64,000 bases of DNA from Segatella copri (GCF_009495355.1 NZ_VZAD01000056.1:1-64000); one strand, 5' to 3'; numbered from the stretch's first letter, positions 34,804 to 47,690 are shown. Numbers and translations are program-made. Notes: generated by a model not told the origin, from the letters alone.

Positions 34804-34853
34804 AAGAAGAGGTACGCTGCTTAAGAGTCATTCGCTAAGCAGCGCCTCATCTT
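34804..34853 (-). promoter_or_regulatory. Stem-loop between fusA and rpsJ
   Basis: CGCTGCTTA (34815-34823) pairs with TAAGCAGCG (34836-34844); the arms continue as GAAGAGG/CCTCATCTT with a bulge. No T-run follows on the transcribed minus strand, so it is more likely a leader or processing structure for the S10 genes than a terminator. Confidence 0.55.
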
Positions 34854-34870
34854 ACCTATTTGTTTCTTTA

Positions 34871-36985
34871 TTACAGGAGTTCTGCGTGACCCTTAACCTC
34901 TTCCAACACTGCCTTAGCAATTGTTGAAGAGAGAGGTGCATGGTGATCATACTCCATTGAGCTGGTAGCACGACCAGAAGTGATGGTACGCAAAGCTGTC
35001 ACATAACCGAACATCTCTGCCAATGGAACCATTGCCTTAACGATACGCGCACCGCTGCGGCCTTCCTCCATACCCTGAACGAGACCACGACGCTTGTTCA
35101 AGTCACCGATAACATCACCCATGTTCTCCTCTGGAGTAACAACCTCAACCTTCATGATAGGCTCCATCAGGACAGGACCAGCCTTAGGACAGAGAACCTT
35201 GAATGCCTGATGAGCAACGAGCTCGAATGACAACTGATCAGAGTCTACTGGGTGGAAACTACCATCGGTCAAAGTTACCTTCAGACCAGTCATTGGGAAG
35301 CCACCGAGAACACCATTAGACAAACAATCAGCAAAACCCTTCTGTACTGATGGAATGAATTCCTTAGGAATGTTACCACCCTTCACCTCGTTAATAAACT
35401 GCAAGTCGCCCTCCTTGTAATCCTCGTCCTTAGGACCGATTGTTACATCAATACAAGCGAACTTACCGCGACCACCAGACTGCTTCTTGTAAGTCTCACG
35501 GCTCTGAGCGAACTTAGTGATAGCCTCCTTATAGTTAACCTGTGGCTTACCCTGGTTACACTCAACCTTGAACTCACGCTTCAGACGGTCGATGATGATA
35601 TCCAAGTGGAGCTCACCCATACCAGAGATGATTGTCTGACCACTCTGCTCGTCGGTACGTACGGTAAAGGTTGGGTCCTCTTCAGCCAACTTAGCGAGAC
35701 CGTTATCCATCTTAGCGATGTCAGCCTGGCTCTTAGGCTCAACTGCGATAGAAATCACAGTATCAGGGAATGTCATAGACTCCAATACGATTGGGTGATC
35801 CTCATCACAGAGTGTATCACCTGTACGGATATCCTTGAAACCTACACCTGCACCGATATCACCAGCATCGATAGACTCCATTGGAATCTCCTGCTTAGAG
35901 TTCATCTGGAACAGACGGCTGATACGCTCGCGCTTGCCAGAACGTGGGTTGTAAACATAAGAACCAGCAACAACCTTACCTGAGTAAACACGGAAGAATA
36001 CCAAGCGGCCCATAAATGGATCAGTAGCGATCTTAAATGCAAGAGCTGATGTTGGCTCATCCTCAGAAGGCTTACGATCCTCTTCCTCCTCAGTATCAGG
36101 GTTGGTACCAACGATATTAGGAGTATCCATTGGTGAAGGCAGGAATGCACATACATAGTCGAGCAAAGGCTGAACACCCTTATTCTTGTATGAAGAACCG
36201 AGCAACATTGGGCAGCACTCCATAGCACAGCAGCCCTTACGGATAGCTGCGAGAATCTTCTCCTCAGGAATATCCTGACCATCGAGATAAAGCTCCATTA
36301 CTTCGTCATCAAAGTTGGCAGCACCCTCGAGCAACTTATCACGCCACTCAGCAGCTTCGTCAGCCAAGTCAGCAGGAATTTCCTCTACGTCATACTCAGC
36401 ACCCATGGTTTCATCGTGCCAAAGGATAGCCTTCATCTTGATGAGGTCTACTACACCCTTGAAGTTTTCCTCTGCACCAATAGGAATCTGAATAGCAATT
36501 GGATTAGCACCCAAGATATCCTTCATCTGCTGTACTGTCTCGAAGAAGTTTGCACCAGAACGGTCCATCTTGTTTACATAACCAATACGAGGTACATTAT
36601 ACTTATCAGCCTGGCGCCATACAGTCTCAGACTGTGGCTGTACACCATCAGCTGCAGAATATGTAGCAACAGCACCATCAAGTACACGGAGAGAACGCTC
36701 AACCTCGGCGGTAAAGTCAACGTGTCCCGGAGTATCGATCAAGTTAATCTTGTAAGACTTGCCAAGATAGTTCCAGTTACAAGTTGTAGCAGCAGAGGTA
36801 ATAGTAATACCACGTTCCTGCTCCTGAGCCATCCAGTCCATGGTAGCTGCACCATCGTGCACCTCACCAATCTTGTGAGTTTTACCAGTGTAGAACAAGA
36901 TACGCTCTGATGTTGTTGTTTTACCGGCATCGATGTGAGCCATAATACCGATATTACGTGTCAAATGTAAATCGCGATTTGCCAT
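34871..36985 (-). CDS. fusA: Elongation factor G
   Basis: 704 residues. The GTPase domain has G1 [20 protein letters not shown]3 DTPGHVDF and G4 NKMDRSGA; domains II-V follow with normal length. It translocates tRNAs and mRNA and helps recycle ribosomes with RRF. The sequence starts [14 protein letters not shown], as in canonical EF-G, and it sits between rpsG and rpsJ as in other Bacteroidota. Second EF-G-like paralogues, if any, lie outside this window. Confidence 0.98.
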   Translation of the reverse strand: MANRDLHLTRNIGIMAHIDAGKTTTSERILFYTGKTHKIGEVHDGAATMDWMAQEQERGITITSAATTCNWNYLGKSYKINLIDTPGHVDFTAEVERSLRVLDGAVATYSAADGVQPQSETVWRQADKYNVPRIGYVNKMDRSGANFFETVQQMKDILGANPIAIQIPIGAEENFKGVVDLIKMKAILWHDETMGAEYDVEEIPADLADEAAEWRDKLLEGAANFDDEVMELYLDGQDIPEEKILAAIRKGCCAMECCPMLLGSSYKNKGVQPLLDYVCAFLPSPMDTPNIVGTNPDTEEEEDRKPSEDEPTSALAFKIATDPFMGRLVFFRVYSGKVVAGSYVYNPRSGKRERISRLFQMNSKQEIPMESIDAGDIGAGVGFKDIRTGDTLCDEDHPIVLESMTFPDTVISIAVEPKSQADIAKMDNGLAKLAEEDPTFTVRTDEQSGQTIISGMGELHLDIIIDRLKREFKVECNQGKPQVNYKEAITKFAQSRETYKKQSGGRGKFACIDVTIGPKDEDYKEGDLQFINEVKGGNIPKEFIPSVQKGFADCLSNGVLGGFPMTGLKVTLTDGSFHPVDSDQLSFELVAHQAFKVLCPKAGPVLMEPIMKVEVVTPEENMGDVIGDLNKRRGLVQGMEEGRSGARIVKAMVPLAEMFGYVTALRTITSGRATSSMEYDHHAPLSSTIAKAVLEEVKGHAELL

Positions 36986-37008
36986 TTTCTTTTTACCTAT
37001 TTATTAAA

Positions 37009-37485
37009 TTAGAATCTAAAGTGAGCAAATGCACGGTTAGCCTCAGCCATGCGGTGCATATCTTCCTTACGCTTGTATGCGCCACCCTGATTGTTGTAAG
37101 CATCCATAATCTCAGCAGCCAACTTGTCTGCCATTGTCTTACCACCACGCTTACGAGCGAAAGCAATAAGATTCTTCATAGAGATACTCTCCTTGCGATC
37201 AGGACGAATTTCTGTAGGAACCTGGAAGGTAGCACCACCGATACGACGGCTCTTAACCTCAACCTGTGGAGTGATGTTATCGAGGGCCTGCTTCCAAATC
37301 TCAAGGGCAGACTTCTCCTCGTTAGACATCTTAGCCTTAACGGTATCAAGTGCATTGTAGAAAATCTCATAAGATGTATTCTTCTTACCGTCATACATCA
37401 AATGATTCACGAATTTAGAGACCTTTTGGTCATTGAAGACTGGATCTGGAAGGATCACTCTCTTCTTTGGTTTTGCTTTTCTCAT
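37009..37485 (-). CDS. rpsG: 30S ribosomal protein S7
   Basis: 158 residues, [30 protein letters not shown], with the S7 signature [22 protein letters not shown]. It starts assembly of the 30S head and binds near the E site. In E. coli S7 represses translation by binding the rpsL-rpsG gap; here that gap is 184 bases and contains a small hairpin. Confidence 0.98.
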   Translation of the reverse strand: MRKAKPKKRVILPDPVFNDQKVSKFVNHLMYDGKKNTSYEIFYNALDTVKAKMSNEEKSALEIWKQALDNITPQVEVKSRRIGGATFQVPTEIRPDRKESISMKNLIAFARKRGGKTMADKLAAEIMDAYNNQGGAYKRKEDMHRMAEANRAFAHFRF

Positions 37486-37669
37486 TTTTTAAAAGAAAAA
37501 AATTAAATTCTGCATGGGGCTGTTCATTGTCTCTTCAACACTCGCACCCGAGTATTTACTCAACCTGTTACTTCTCCAGCAAAACGTTTGAAATAAAAAT
37601 TTTGTTTTTGTTTCCTCAACTCTCGACCTTCTCCGGTCGTGAGTCTTTGGTTTTACGGCTTTACAAAGA
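37486..37669 (-). promoter_or_regulatory. rpsL-rpsG intergenic region with small hairpin
   Basis: 184 bases, one of the longest gaps inside the cluster. A hairpin CTCtCGACC (37619-37627) with GGTCGtGAG (37635-37643) lies near the rpsL stop. By analogy with E. coli this gap could hold an S7 autoregulatory site, but I see no sequence match that proves it. Confidence 0.35.
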
Positions 37670-38050
37670 TTACTTCTTTGCCTTTGGACGCTTAGCTCCG
37701 TACTTAGAACGACGCTGTGTGCGGTTTGCTACACCTGCGGTATCAAGAGTACCACGAACGATGTGATAACGTACACCAGGGAGGTCCTTAACACGACCGC
37801 CACGAACCAATACGATTGAGTGCTCCTGCAAGTTGTGACCCTCTCCTGGGATGTAAGAGTTAACCTCCTTAGAGTTTGTCAAACGAACACGGGCAACCTT
37901 ACGCATTGCCGAATTAGGCTTCTTTGGAGTTGTTGTGTAAACACGGACACAAACACCACGACGCTGAGGACATGAATCCAAAGCTGGTGACTTGCTCTTG
38001 TCTACGAGAACTCGTCTGCCTTTTCTTACCAATTGTGAAATAGTAGGCAT
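37670..38050 (-). CDS. rpsL: 30S ribosomal protein S12
   Basis: 126 residues with the decoding-centre segments [18 protein letters not shown] and [26 protein letters not shown]. The Lys residues at the two positions where streptomycin-resistance mutations arise in other bacteria (in PKKPNS and GGRVKDLP) are wild type. First gene of the str unit, with a promoter upstream. Confidence 0.98.
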   Translation of the reverse strand: MPTISQLVRKGRRVLVDKSKSPALDSCPQRRGVCVRVYTTTPKKPNSAMRKVARVRLTNSKEVNSYIPGEGHNLQEHSIVLVRGGRVKDLPGVRYHIVRGTLDTAGVANRTQRRSKYGAKRPKAKK

Positions 38051-38133
38051 AATTTTACTTTTTAATTTATTATTTTTGTTTTGTTATTGTCAAATCCATA
38101 ACGTCCCAAATATTTCTGGCCGTTTTCGGGGTG

Positions 38134-38141
38134 CAAAGATA
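38134..38141 (-). promoter_or_regulatory. Promoter -7 box upstream of rpsL
   Basis: TATCTTTG on the minus strand, about 85 bases before rpsL. No TTTG at the usual spacing upstream, so the -33 is degenerate. It should drive rpsL-rpsG-fusA and the S10-spc genes. Confidence 0.5.
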
Positions 38142-38451
38142 CGACTTTTCTCGCAAAACACCTAACTAATTAAAAAGGAAGCTTTTCAAAATCGCAACAT
38201 TTAACTTTATATAACTATTTGTTGCGTTTTTTAGAAGCCTTTTTAGTATTTCATGACATACAACTTACCAAATAGAAAGACGAAGTTGAACTAAAAAAGA
38301 GGTAAACTTTCAATGGTTCAGAACTTAAAGGTATCAAAGGAGTTAAGGCAGATGTGTGCTTGAAAACGAAACGAAGGACTAATTACTGTCACATTCATTT
38401 GCATACTTCTATAGAACACGCCATAACTCCTTTAATTATCTCTGTTTCAAA

Positions 38452-38772
38452 TTATGCTTCACCCTTAGGAGTATTGAATGGAGCGATTGTACGCTCTGGC
38501 TCATTAGGCATCTTGATCTTACCAAATGTCTGCTCATAATTGTATATGTTGCTCTGCAAAGCCTGCAACAAACGCTTGGCATGCTCAGGTGCCATAATGA
38601 CGCGACTCTTTATTTGCGGCTGTGGCATTCCGGGGAGTGCGCAGGCGAAATCGAGGATAAAGTCCGAACTGGAATGGGTAATGAGCGCAAGGTTTGAGTA
38701 AATTCCTTCTGCTACCTCGGGGTTGATTCCCATCTGAAACTGATTCTGATTGTTCTTGTTATTATCTTCCAT
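38452..38772 (-). CDS. DUF3467 protein
   Basis: 106 residues, a small conserved protein that in Bacteroidota regularly lies between rpoC and rpsL. Core: NPEVAEGIYSNLALITHSSSDFILDFAC, then RVIMAPEHAKRLLQALQSNIYNYE. No catalytic motif, membrane segment or signal peptide. Function unknown; the place in the genome suggests a link to transcription or translation, but nothing here proves it. It has its own promoter and is separated from rpoC by 660 bases of repeat-bearing DNA. Confidence 0.85.
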   Translation of the reverse strand: MEDNNKNNQNQFQMGINPEVAEGIYSNLALITHSSSDFILDFACALPGMPQPQIKSRVIMAPEHAKRLLQALQSNIYNYEQTFGKIKMPNEPERTIAPFNTPKGEA

Positions 38773-38813
38773 AATTCTTTAAGTTTATAAGGTTATTAAT
38801 TTTATTGACGTTG

Positions 38814-38845
38814 CAAACTTACATAAAAAATCTGAGAACTGCAAC
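38814..38845 (-). promoter_or_regulatory. Promoter of the DUF3467 gene
   Basis: TAAGTTTG (-7, 38814-38821) with GTTG (-33, 38842-38845) at 20 bp on the minus strand. One mismatch in the -33. It lies about 40 bases before the start. Confidence 0.6.
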
Positions 38846-39078
38846 TTTTTTGCAGCTTTTAATAAATACACATCAAATAACAGCAATTTCACTCCCGTAT
38901 AAACGACTTCAAAATATCGTGGTTGTCACATTTATTATAATGTACGTCCGCATGCGCGCAAACATATTATATATAAAGAACAACTATAAAATAGCAGAAA
39001 TCATAACTATATGTGCATAATAAATCCTTTGTGCCTGCAAAAAACATGCTTCCAAAAGGAAGCGCATGCATAAAATCC

Positions 39079-39192
39079 AACGAAGTATTTATTGTAGTCT
39101 AACGAAGCGCTTCATTAAGTGTTAAGGAAGCGCTTCATTAGGTGCTAAGGAAGCGCTTCGTTAAGGTGCAACAAAGCGCTTCGTTGAGTCAT
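39079..39192. repeat. 23-bp tandem array with GAAGCGCTTC palindrome
   Basis: Four units of exactly 23 bp (39101, 39124, 39147, 39170) each contain the 10-bp palindrome GAAGCGCTTC (the last is AAAGCGCTTC), preceded by AAC or AAG and followed by TTAAGTG-like bases. A degenerate 22-bp unit (39079-39100) precedes them. The core stays at exact 23-bp spacing while the linkers drift. Confidence 0.85.
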
Positions 39193-39380
39193 GAAGTTAA
39201 CGACATTCTACGACACTCTTCGACACATGGGAGAAATGCATATTGTAACTTTGCCACCCAATAGCTATTACTACGGAATATGACAGGCAAGGAAAACGCG
39301 AAACATTCACCTTGACATGATAACAAAGGTTACAATGCTACTTTAGAAAAAACTATTTTTATCTACAATTATATAGATAC

Positions 39381-39418
39381 AAAAAGGGATATGCCATTAC
39401 TGACATATCCCTTTTATT
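39381..39418 (-). terminator. Terminator of rpoBC
   Basis: A perfect 12-bp stem (39382-39393 with 39404-39415), with T-runs on both sides, 17 bases after the rpoC stop. Confidence 0.9.
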
Positions 39419-39434
39419 TTATCAAATACTAAGA

Positions 39435-42400
39435 TTACTCTCCCATGCCGGAGTCAGAATAATCAAGCACGTTCTTGCGATTAGCCTGCATGCGCTCATA
39501 TTCTTCCTTAGAGCCAACAATAATCTTCTCCCACTGGCGAAGGCCTGTACCAGCTGGAATCAAGTGACCACAAATCACATTCTCCTTCATACCCTCAAGG
39601 TAGTCCACCTTACCACGGATAGCAGCCTCATTCAAGACCTTGGTAGTTTCCTGGAATGAAGCGGCACTCATGAAGCTCTTAGTACCCAAAGCAGCACGAG
39701 TAATACCCTGGAGTATCTGAGTAGATGTTGCAGCTACAGCGTCACGGACCTGAACCAACTTCATATCACGACGCTTCAGACCAGAATTCTCATCACGCAG
39801 TCTGCGAGCTGTAATAATCTGGCCAGGTTTGAGATTCTCACTGTCACCAGCGTCGGTAACAACCTTCTTGCCCCAGATACGATCATTCTCCTCGGCAAAA
39901 TCGAGTTTATCTACCAATTCTTGCTCCAAGAATGTAGTATCACCCGGATCATCAATACGAACCTTACGCATCATCTGACGAACGATGATCTCAAAATGCT
40001 TGTCGTTAATAGCCACACCCTGAAGACGATAAACGTCCTGAACCTGGTTGACAATGTACTCCTGTACGGCAGTAGGGCCCTTGATAGCAAGAATATCGCC
40101 TGGAGTCACGACACCATCAGAAAGAGGTGTACCAGCACGAACGGCATCATGCTCCTGAACCAGAATCTGCTTAGAAAGAGATACGAGATACTTTTTCTGG
40201 TCGCCAGTCTTGGATGTAACAATAATCTCACGGTTACCACGCTTTACCTTACCCATGGTAATCTCACCGTCGATTTCAGAAACAACAGCAGGGTTTGATG
40301 GGTTACGAGCCTCAAACAACTCAGTTACACGTGGAAGACCACCAGTGATATCACCAGCACCACCTACGGCACGTGGAATTTTCACCAAGGTCTCACCCGT
40401 CTTGATAGTCTGACCATCTTCTACGGCTACGTGTCCACCCACTGGGAAGTTGTATGTACCCAATACCTGTCCGTTAGCATCAACAACATCACAAGAAGGA
40501 ACCATGGTCTTATTCTTGGAGTCGGTGATAATCTTCTCGGTAAGACCGGTGGTTTCATCAGTCTCAGCACGGTAGGTAACACCCTCCTGAACGTCATTGA
40601 ACTTCAATGTACCAGCATACTGGCTTACGATAACGGCATTGAATGGGTCCCACTTGGCAATAACAGTGCCCTTATCAACGACCTCACCTTCCTTGTGATA
40701 GAGTGAAGAACCATAAGGAACGTTCAATGTTGAAAGAACGATATTTGTATTAGGATCGACAAATCGGATTTCTGCCAAGTGGCTTACTACCATCTCGCAC
40801 TTTACGTCATTGCCTTCCTCGTCTTCTTCTACAAATGGAACTGTGCTCAACTCATCGAACTCGATTCGTGATTTATTCTTAGCCTCTATCTTAGCATTGG
40901 CAGCCGCGTTAGAAGCAATACCACCGGCGTGGAATGTACGAAGAGTAAGCTGTGTACCTGGCTCACCAATAGCTTGAGCTGCGATGACACCTACAGCCTC
41001 ACCCAACTGTACCATGCGGGCAGTAGCCAAATTACGGCCATAACATTTCATGCAGACACCCTTCTTGCTCTCGCAGGTAAGTACCGAGCGAATCTCAACA
41101 CTCTCAATAGGAGAATCTTCGATAGCTTTGGCCTTAGCCTCTGTTATCTCCTCACCGGCACGTACAATCAACTCGCCAGTTGTAGGATGAATAACATCAT
41201 GTACAGATACACGACCGAGGATACGCTCATACAAAGTAGAAATCACCTCGTCACCGTTCTTCAAGGCTGTACAAACCAAACCACGCAAGGTACCACAGTC
41301 CTCCTCAGAAATAATCACATCATGGGACACATCGACAAGACGACGTGTCAGGTAACCAGCATCGGCAGTCTTCATAGCGGTATCAGCAAGACCCTTACGG
41401 GCACCGTGTGAAGAAATGAAGTACTCCAACACAGACATACCCTCCTTGAAGTTAGACAGAATTGGGTTCTCAATAATTTGAGCACCTTCAGCACCTGCCT
41501 TCTGAGGCTTAGCCATCAAACCACGCATACCAGACAACTGCTTAATCTGGTCCTTAGAACCACGGGCTCCAGAGTCAAGCATCATATACACAGCGTTGAA
41601 TCCCTGATCAGCCTCGGTCATTTCCTTCATCAGCACATTACCAAGGTTGGTGTTTACATGAGTCCAGGTATCGATAACCTGGTTGTAACGCTCCTTATCG
41701 GTAATGAAACCCATATTATAGTTATTGGTGATTTCCTCAATCTCCTTATGACCCTTAGCCACGATTTCTTCCTTCTCTGGTGGAATAATGATATCACCAA
41801 GGTTGAACGAAAGACCGGCAACGTAAGCCATACGATAACCGAGGTTCTTGATACCATCGAGGAACTCGCAGGCCTGTGCCATACCGACAGCCTTGATTAC
41901 ATCAGAAATAAGTCCGCGCAAAGTCTTCTTTGAAATAACATCATTGAAGAAGCCTACTTCCTCTGGAATAATCTGGTTTACAATAACACGACCTACAGAT
42001 GTCTCAACCATACGCTTCTGCAACTTGCCATCTACGAGGTCGTTGACAATAACCTTTACAGGCGCGTGCAAGTCGCAACGTCCCTCATTGCGTGCAATCA
42101 AAGCCTCTTCAGGACCATAGAAAGACAAGCCCTCACCCTTGGCTCCTGGACGAATCTTGGTGATGTAATAAAGACCGAGCACCATATCCTGTGAAGGAAC
42201 GGTGATAGGAGCACCATTGGCTGGGTTCAAGATGTTATGACTCTGAAGCATCAAAATCTGTGCCTCGAGAACAGCCTCATTGCTCAAAGGAAGGTGAACA
42301 GCCATCTGGTCACCATCGAAGTCAGCGTTGAAGGCTGTACATGCCAATGGGTGCAACTGAATAGCCTTACCTTCGATCATCTTAGGCTGGAAAGCCTGGA

Positions 42401-43766
42401 TACCAAGACGGTGAAGAGTAGGAGCACGGTTGAGCATAACAGGATGACCCTTCATCACATTCTCGAGAATATCCCAGATCACTGGCTCACGACGATCAAC
42501 AATCTTCTTGGCGCTCTTTACAGTCTTCACAATACCACGTTCTATGAGCTTGCGGATAATGAATGGCTTATAAAGCTCGGCAGCCATCAACTTAGGAAGA
42601 CCACATTCACCCATCTTCAACTCAGGACCTACAACGATTACCGATCGAGCAGAATAGTCGACACGCTTACCCAGCAAGTTCTGACGGAAACGACCCTGCT
42701 TACCCTTCAATGAGTCAGAAAGAGATTTCAATGGGCGGTTGCTTTCGCTCTTCACAGCAGAGCTCTTGCGAGAGTTGTCGAACAAACTGTCAACAGCCTC
42801 CTGCAGCATACGCTTCTCATTACGGAGGATTACCTCTGGAGCCTTGATTTCCACCAATCGCTTCAAACGATTGTTACGAATTATAACACGACGATAGAGG
42901 TCATTGAGATCTGAAGTAGCAAAACGACCTCCATCCAGAGGTACCAATGGACGGAGTTCAGGAGGAGTTACAGGGATGATCTTCATAACCATCCACTCAG
43001 GACGGTTGATACCCTTGCTGGCACGGAAGCCTTCTACAACTTGAAGACGCTTCAGAGCCTCAGTCTTACGCTGCTGGCTTGAATCATTGCTAGCACGGTC
43101 GCGTAACTCGTATGACAGAGAGTCGAGATCCAAGTTCTGCAGCAACTGATAAATAGCCTCAGCACCCATCTTTGCAATAAACTTGTTTGGATCCTCATCA
43201 GGAAGACGGTCGTTATCTGGGCTCAACTGATTGTCGATGATATCGATATACTCATCCTCTGTAAGAAGGTCGAGAGTATGAGAACCATTCAATTCCAAAC
43301 CATCAGCATCCTTTCTGCCAGCCAGCGCACCTGGCTGTACTACAACATACTTCTCGTAGTAAATGACAGCATCAAGCTTCTTGGTAGGCATACCTAAGAG
43401 ATAGCCAATTTTGTTAGGCAATGAACGGAAATACCAGATGTGAGCCACTGGCACAACCAGTTCAATATGACCAGAACGTTCACGACGGACCTTCTTCTCG
43501 GTCACCTCAACACCACATCGGTCACAGACGATACCCTTGTAACGGATACGCTTATACTTACCGCAAGCACACTCATAGTCCTTGGTAGGACCAAAGATGC
43601 GCTCGCAGAAAAGTCCGTCACGTTCGGGCTTATATGTACGATAATTAATGGTTTCGGGCTTTGTAACCTCACCATACGAATTTTCCAGGATCTCCTCAGG
43701 AGAGGCAAGACCGATGGTAATCTTCGTAAAATTATTCTTTACCTTTGTATCTTTTTTGAAAGCCAT
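39435..43766 (-). CDS. rpoC: RNA polymerase beta' subunit
   Basis: 1443 residues. The N-terminal zinc finger has [20 protein letters not shown], the active site carries NADFDGDQM (three Asp hold the catalytic magnesium), and the bridge helix and trigger loop regions follow ([15 protein letters not shown]). The second zinc site ([13 protein letters not shown]) is present. It lies 31 bases downstream of rpoB. Normal length for Bacteroidota. Confidence 0.99.
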   Translation of the reverse strand: MAFKKDTKVKNNFTKITIGLASPEEILENSYGEVTKPETINYRTYKPERDGLFCERIFGPTKDYECACGKYKRIRYKGIVCDRCGVEVTEKKVRRERSGHIELVVPVAHIWYFRSLPNKIGYLLGMPTKKLDAVIYYEKYVVVQPGALAGRKDADGLELNGSHTLDLLTEDEYIDIIDNQLSPDNDRLPDEDPNKFIAKMGAEAIYQLLQNLDLDSLSYELRDRASNDSSQQRKTEALKRLQVVEGFRASKGINRPEWMVMKIIPVTPPELRPLVPLDGGRFATSDLNDLYRRVIIRNNRLKRLVEIKAPEVILRNEKRMLQEAVDSLFDNSRKSSAVKSESNRPLKSLSDSLKGKQGRFRQNLLGKRVDYSARSVIVVGPELKMGECGLPKLMAAELYKPFIIRKLIERGIVKTVKSAKKIVDRREPVIWDILENVMKGHPVMLNRAPTLHRLGIQAFQPKMIEGKAIQLHPLACTAFNADFDGDQMAVHLPLSNEAVLEAQILMLQSHNILNPANGAPITVPSQDMVLGLYYITKIRPGAKGEGLSFYGPEEALIARNEGRCDLHAPVKVIVNDLVDGKLQKRMVETSVGRVIVNQIIPEEVGFFNDVISKKTLRGLISDVIKAVGMAQACEFLDGIKNLGYRMAYVAGLSFNLGDIIIPPEKEEIVAKGHKEIEEITNNYNMGFITDKERYNQVIDTWTHVNTNLGNVLMKEMTEADQGFNAVYMMLDSGARGSKDQIKQLSGMRGLMAKPQKAGAEGAQIIENPILSNFKEGMSVLEYFISSHGARKGLADTAMKTADAGYLTRRLVDVSHDVIISEEDCGTLRGLVCTALKNGDEVISTLYERILGRVSVHDVIHPTTGELIVRAGEEITEAKAKAIEDSPIESVEIRSVLTCESKKGVCMKCYGRNLATARMVQLGEAVGVIAAQAIGEPGTQLTLRTFHAGGIASNAAANAKIEAKNKSRIEFDELSTVPFVEEDEEGNDVKCEMVVSHLAEIRFVDPNTNIVLSTLNVPYGSSLYHKEGEVVDKGTVIAKWDPFNAVIVSQYAGTLKFNDVQEGVTYRAETDETTGLTEKIITDSKNKTMVPSCDVVDANGQVLGTYNFPVGGHVAVEDGQTIKTGETLVKIPRAVGGAGDITGGLPRVTELFEARNPSNPAVVSEIDGEITMGKVKRGNREIIVTSKTGDQKKYLVSLSKQILVQEHDAVRAGTPLSDGVVTPGDILAIKGPTAVQEYIVNQVQDVYRLQGVAINDKHFEIIVRQMMRKVRIDDPGDTTFLEQELVDKLDFAEENDRIWGKKVVTDAGDSENLKPGQIITARRLRDENSGLKRRDMKLVQVRDAVAATSTQILQGITRAALGTKSFMSAASFQETTKVLNEAAIRGKVDYLEGMKENVICGHLIPAGTGLRQWEKIIVGSKEEYERMQANRKNVLDYSDSGMGE

Positions 43767-43797
43767 GTTTCTATATCTAAATTAGGGGTTCTCAAAA

Positions 43798-46700
43798 TTA
43801 ATCAAGTTTGATGCTCAGACCAAGACCACGAAGCTCATGGAGCAATACGTTGAGAGACTCAGGAATACCAGGAGTTGGCATTGGGTCGCCCTTAACGATA
43901 GCCTCATATGCCTTGCTACGACCTACAACATCATCCGACTTGATAGTCAGGATCTCCTGCAGTACGTGGCTTGCGCCGAATGCCTCGATGGCCCAAACCT
44001 CCATCTCTCCAAATCGCTGACCACCAAACTGGGCTTTACCACCAAGTGGCTGCTGTGTGATGAGAGAGTAAGGACCGATAGAACGAGCGTGCATCTTGTC
44101 CTCTACCATATGACCCAATTTCAAGAAGTAAGTCATACCAACAGTAGCAGGCTGGTCGAACTGCTCACCAGTCTCACCATCGTAAAGATATGTAGAGCAG
44201 AAACGTGGCAAGCCAGCCTTGTCTGTCCATACTGAGAGATCATCAAGCTTAGCACCATCGAAGATAGGAGTAGCAAACTTAACACCCAACTTCTTACCGG
44301 CAGCACCAAGAATACACTCAAAGATCTGCCCCAAGTTCATACGAGAAGGCACACCCAATGGGTTCAACACCATATCAACGGGACGTCCATCTGCCATAAA
44401 TGGCATATCCTCTGTGCGCACAACCTTAGACACAATACCCTTATTACCATGACGACCTGCAAGTTTATCACCTACCTGAATCTTACGCTTCTTGGCAATG
44501 TAAACCTTAGCCATCTGAAGAATACCAGAAGGAAGTTCATCACCAATAGTAATTGCAAACTTGCGACGCTTCAGTTCTGCATCAAGCTGCTTGTACTTGC
44601 GGATATAGTTCATAATCAGAGTCTGAATCAAACCATTGGTATGATCGTCATCAGTCCAGTTGTTTGACTGAACGCCATCATATTCCAGGTTCTTCAGCGC
44701 AGCAGTAGTAAACTTGCTGCCCTTGGTGATGATTTCAGCACCAGTATAATCCTTCACACCCTGAGAAACCTTACCCTCGGTCAATGTGAGCAACTTGTCA
44801 ACAAGGATATCTTTCAAGTCATCGTTCTTTGCCTCGTATTCCTCGTCAATCTTGGCAAGAATAATCTTGTCCTGCTTCTTTGACTCTCGAGTTTTAATAG
44901 CACGAGAGAAGAGTTTCTTGTCAATAACAACACCACTTAGTGATGGGTTAGCCTTCAATGAAGAATCCTTCACATCGCCTGCCTTGTCACCAAAGATAGC
45001 ACGAAGCAACTTCTCTTCAGGAGAAGGATCGCTCTCACCCTTAGGAGAAATCTTACCAATCATGATATCACCGGGCTCAATACGAGCACCAACACGTACG
45101 ATACCATTATCATCCAAATCCTTTGTCGCTTCCTCGCTAACGTTAGGAATATCGCTGGTAAACTCCTCCATACCACGCTTGGTCTCACGAACATCAAGTG
45201 AATACTCGTCTACGTGTACAGAAGTAAGCACATCCTCGCGAACCATACGCTCTGAGATAACGACAGCATCCTCATAGTTGTAACCCTTCCAAGGAATATA
45301 AGCTACAAGCAGGTTGCGGCCCAATGCCAACTCTCCATTCTCGGTTGCATAACCCTCTGTCAGGATATCACCCTTTTTGACACGCTGTCCCTTATTACAG
45401 ATAGGACGGAGGTCGATAGTCATATTCTGATTGGTACGGCGGAACTTTGGAATGCGATACTCCTTCAAAGCTGGCTCGAAGCTTACAAATTCCTCTTCCT
45501 CTGTACGATCGTAAAGGATACGGATAGTAGTAGCATCTACATATTCGATAACACCCTCACCCTCAGCAGTAACCATGGTACGAGAATCCTCACATACCTG
45601 CTTCTCCAAACCAGTTCCTACTATAGGAGCATCGTTGTGAAGCAATGGAACAGCCTGACGCATCATGTTACATCCCATCAGCGCACGGTGACCATCATCA
45701 TGCTCCAAGAAAGGAATCAGACCAGCAGAAACAGAAGCAATCTGCTGGGGAGACACATCAACAAGGTCAACCTCAGAAGGCTCTACAACTGGATAATCAG
45801 CATCCTGACGACATTTTACAACATCACGGATGAATGTACCATCTTCCGTCAAAGGAGCATTTCCCTGACCGATAATCTTATTCTCCTCATCCTCAGCAGT
45901 GAGATATACCACATCCTTGTTGTCCATATCCACCTTACTGTCTGTTACCTTACGATAAGGAGTGATGATAAATCCAAGGTCATTAATCTTTGCATACATA
46001 CAGAGTGAAGAAATCAAACCGATGTTAGGACCTTCAGGACTCTCAATAGGACAAAGACGACCATAATGGGTATAGTGAACGTCACGAACCTCAAACCCCG
46101 CACGCTCACGTGACAAACCGCCAGGACCCAATGCTGAGAGACGACGCTTATGTGTAACCTCTGCCAGAGGGTTGGTCTGGTCCATAAACTGAGACAATGG
46201 GTTGGTACCGAAGAATGAGTTGATAACACTTGAGATAGTCTTTGCGTTGATCAAATCGGTAGGGGTAAACACCTCATTGTCGCGAACGTTCATACGTTCA
46301 CGGATAGTACGGCTCATACGAGCCAAACCAATAGAGAACTGGTTAGCCAACTGTTCACCAACAGTGCGTACACGACGATTTGACAAGTGGTCAATATCGT
46401 CAACTGTAGCATTGGAGTTAACCAGCTGAATCAAATATTTGATAATCTCGATAATGTCGTCCTTTGTCAAAACACGAACGTCCATATCAGTATCGAGACC
46501 TAATTTCTTATTAATACGATAACGGCCTACCTCACCCAAGTCATATCGCTTATCAGAGAAAAAGAGGTTCTGGAACACCTCACGAGCACTTGCATCATCG
46601 GCAGGATCAGCATTGCGCAACTGGCGATAGATATAAGTAACAGCTTCCTTCTCTGAGTTACTTGGATCCTTGGCCAAAGTATTGAAGATGATAGTGTACT

Positions 46701-47610
46701 TATTGGCAGCCTCCTCGTCCTTATGCAACAGCACAGTAGAAGCTCCACTATCACAGATTTCGTCGATATTCTCAGCAGTAAGTTCTGTCTCACGCTCCAT
46801 GATCACCTCATTACGTTCGATAGAAACAACCTCGCCGGTATCCTCATCAACGAAGTCCTCATTCCAACTCTTCAATACACGAGCAGCCAACTTACGACCG
46901 ATGGCAGCCTTCATGTTTTTCTTATTCACCTTTACCTCCTCAGCAAGGTCGAAAATCTGAAGGATGTCCTTATCCTGCTCATAACCAATAGCACGGAGCA
47001 AGGTTGTTACAGGCAACTTCTTCTTACGGTCGATGTAAGCATACATCACATTGTTGATATCTGTAGCAAACTCTATCCAACTACCCTTGAATGGAATAAT
47101 ACGTGCAGAATAAAGCACAGTACCATTGGCATGAACGCCCTGACCGAAGAACACACCAGGTGAACGATGCAACTGCGATACAACAACACGCTCAGCACCA
47201 TTGATGACGAAAGTACCGTTCTCTGTCATGTAAGGAATAGTACCCAAGAATACATCCTGAATGAAAGTACCGAAATCCTCATGATCTGGGTCTGTACAGT
47301 AAAGTTTCATCTTAGCCTTCAAAGGTACACTATACGTAAGACCTCTCTCCAAGCACTCATCAATAGTATAGCGTGGAGGGTCAATATAGTAATCCAAGAA
47401 CTCAAGAACGAAATTATTACGAGTATCGGTGATAGGGAAGTTCTCAGAGAACACCTTATACAAACCGTCATTCTTGCGTTCCTCAGGCGGAGTATCCAAC
47501 TGTAAGAAGTCTTTAAAAGACTTTAACTGCACATCGAGGAAATCCGGATATGGGTACGGATTATGAACGCTGGCAAAATTTACTCTGTTATCAACAATTT
47601 TTGTAGCCAT
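43798..47610 (-). CDS. rpoB: RNA polymerase beta subunit
   Basis: 1270 residues. Rifampicin-pocket region [33 protein letters not shown] looks wild type, and [17 protein letters not shown] near the C-terminus is intact. It forms the clamp and catalytic groove with beta'. A terminator-like hairpin lies in the gap to rplL, so full-length transcription from the ribosomal genes is probably partly attenuated. Confidence 0.99.
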   Translation of the reverse strand: MATKIVDNRVNFASVHNPYPYPDFLDVQLKSFKDFLQLDTPPEERKNDGLYKVFSENFPITDTRNNFVLEFLDYYIDPPRYTIDECLERGLTYSVPLKAKMKLYCTDPDHEDFGTFIQDVFLGTIPYMTENGTFVINGAERVVVSQLHRSPGVFFGQGVHANGTVLYSARIIPFKGSWIEFATDINNVMYAYIDRKKKLPVTTLLRAIGYEQDKDILQIFDLAEEVKVNKKNMKAAIGRKLAARVLKSWNEDFVDEDTGEVVSIERNEVIMERETELTAENIDEICDSGASTVLLHKDEEAANKYTIIFNTLAKDPSNSEKEAVTYIYRQLRNADPADDASAREVFQNLFFSDKRYDLGEVGRYRINKKLGLDTDMDVRVLTKDDIIEIIKYLIQLVNSNATVDDIDHLSNRRVRTVGEQLANQFSIGLARMSRTIRERMNVRDNEVFTPTDLINAKTISSVINSFFGTNPLSQFMDQTNPLAEVTHKRRLSALGPGGLSRERAGFEVRDVHYTHYGRLCPIESPEGPNIGLISSLCMYAKINDLGFIITPYRKVTDSKVDMDNKDVVYLTAEDEENKIIGQGNAPLTEDGTFIRDVVKCRQDADYPVVEPSEVDLVDVSPQQIASVSAGLIPFLEHDDGHRALMGCNMMRQAVPLLHNDAPIVGTGLEKQVCEDSRTMVTAEGEGVIEYVDATTIRILYDRTEEEEFVSFEPALKEYRIPKFRRTNQNMTIDLRPICNKGQRVKKGDILTEGYATENGELALGRNLLVAYIPWKGYNYEDAVVISERMVREDVLTSVHVDEYSLDVRETKRGMEEFTSDIPNVSEEATKDLDDNGIVRVGARIEPGDIMIGKISPKGESDPSPEEKLLRAIFGDKAGDVKDSSLKANPSLSGVVIDKKLFSRAIKTRESKKQDKIILAKIDEEYEAKNDDLKDILVDKLLTLTEGKVSQGVKDYTGAEIITKGSKFTTAALKNLEYDGVQSNNWTDDDHTNGLIQTLIMNYIRKYKQLDAELKRRKFAITIGDELPSGILQMAKVYIAKKRKIQVGDKLAGRHGNKGIVSKVVRTEDMPFMADGRPVDMVLNPLGVPSRMNLGQIFECILGAAGKKLGVKFATPIFDGAKLDDLSVWTDKAGLPRFCSTYLYDGETGEQFDQPATVGMTYFLKLGHMVEDKMHARSIGPYSLITQQPLGGKAQFGGQRFGEMEVWAIEAFGASHVLQEILTIKSDDVVGRSKAYEAIVKGDPMPTPGIPESLNVLLHELRGLGLSIKLD

Positions 47611-47650
47611 TAGAAGTTATTAAATGGTTTATCAAAATAATAAAAGACAC

Positions 47651-47690
47651 AAAAAGGTTAGGACTCGCCTACTGGGAGAATCCTAACCAT
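47651..47690 (-). terminator. Attenuator between rplL and rpoB
   Basis: GGTTAGGA (47656-47663) pairs with TCCTAACC (47681-47688), and on the minus strand the stem is followed by TTTTT. Placement between rplL and rpoB matches the E. coli attenuator that sets the ratio of ribosomal protein to polymerase mRNA. Confidence 0.75.

Larger units (their letters stand above)
38846..39434. other. Repeat-bearing gap between rpoC and DUF3467
   Basis: Nearly 600 bases without a gene. From left to right it holds a short bulged hairpin (39045-39068), a 23-bp tandem array and the rpoC terminator. Confidence 0.6.

Noticed and set aside
39101..39192. Rho-independent terminators in series
   Set aside because: The palindromes are 10 bp without loops or T-runs; the true rpoC terminator is at 39381-39418.
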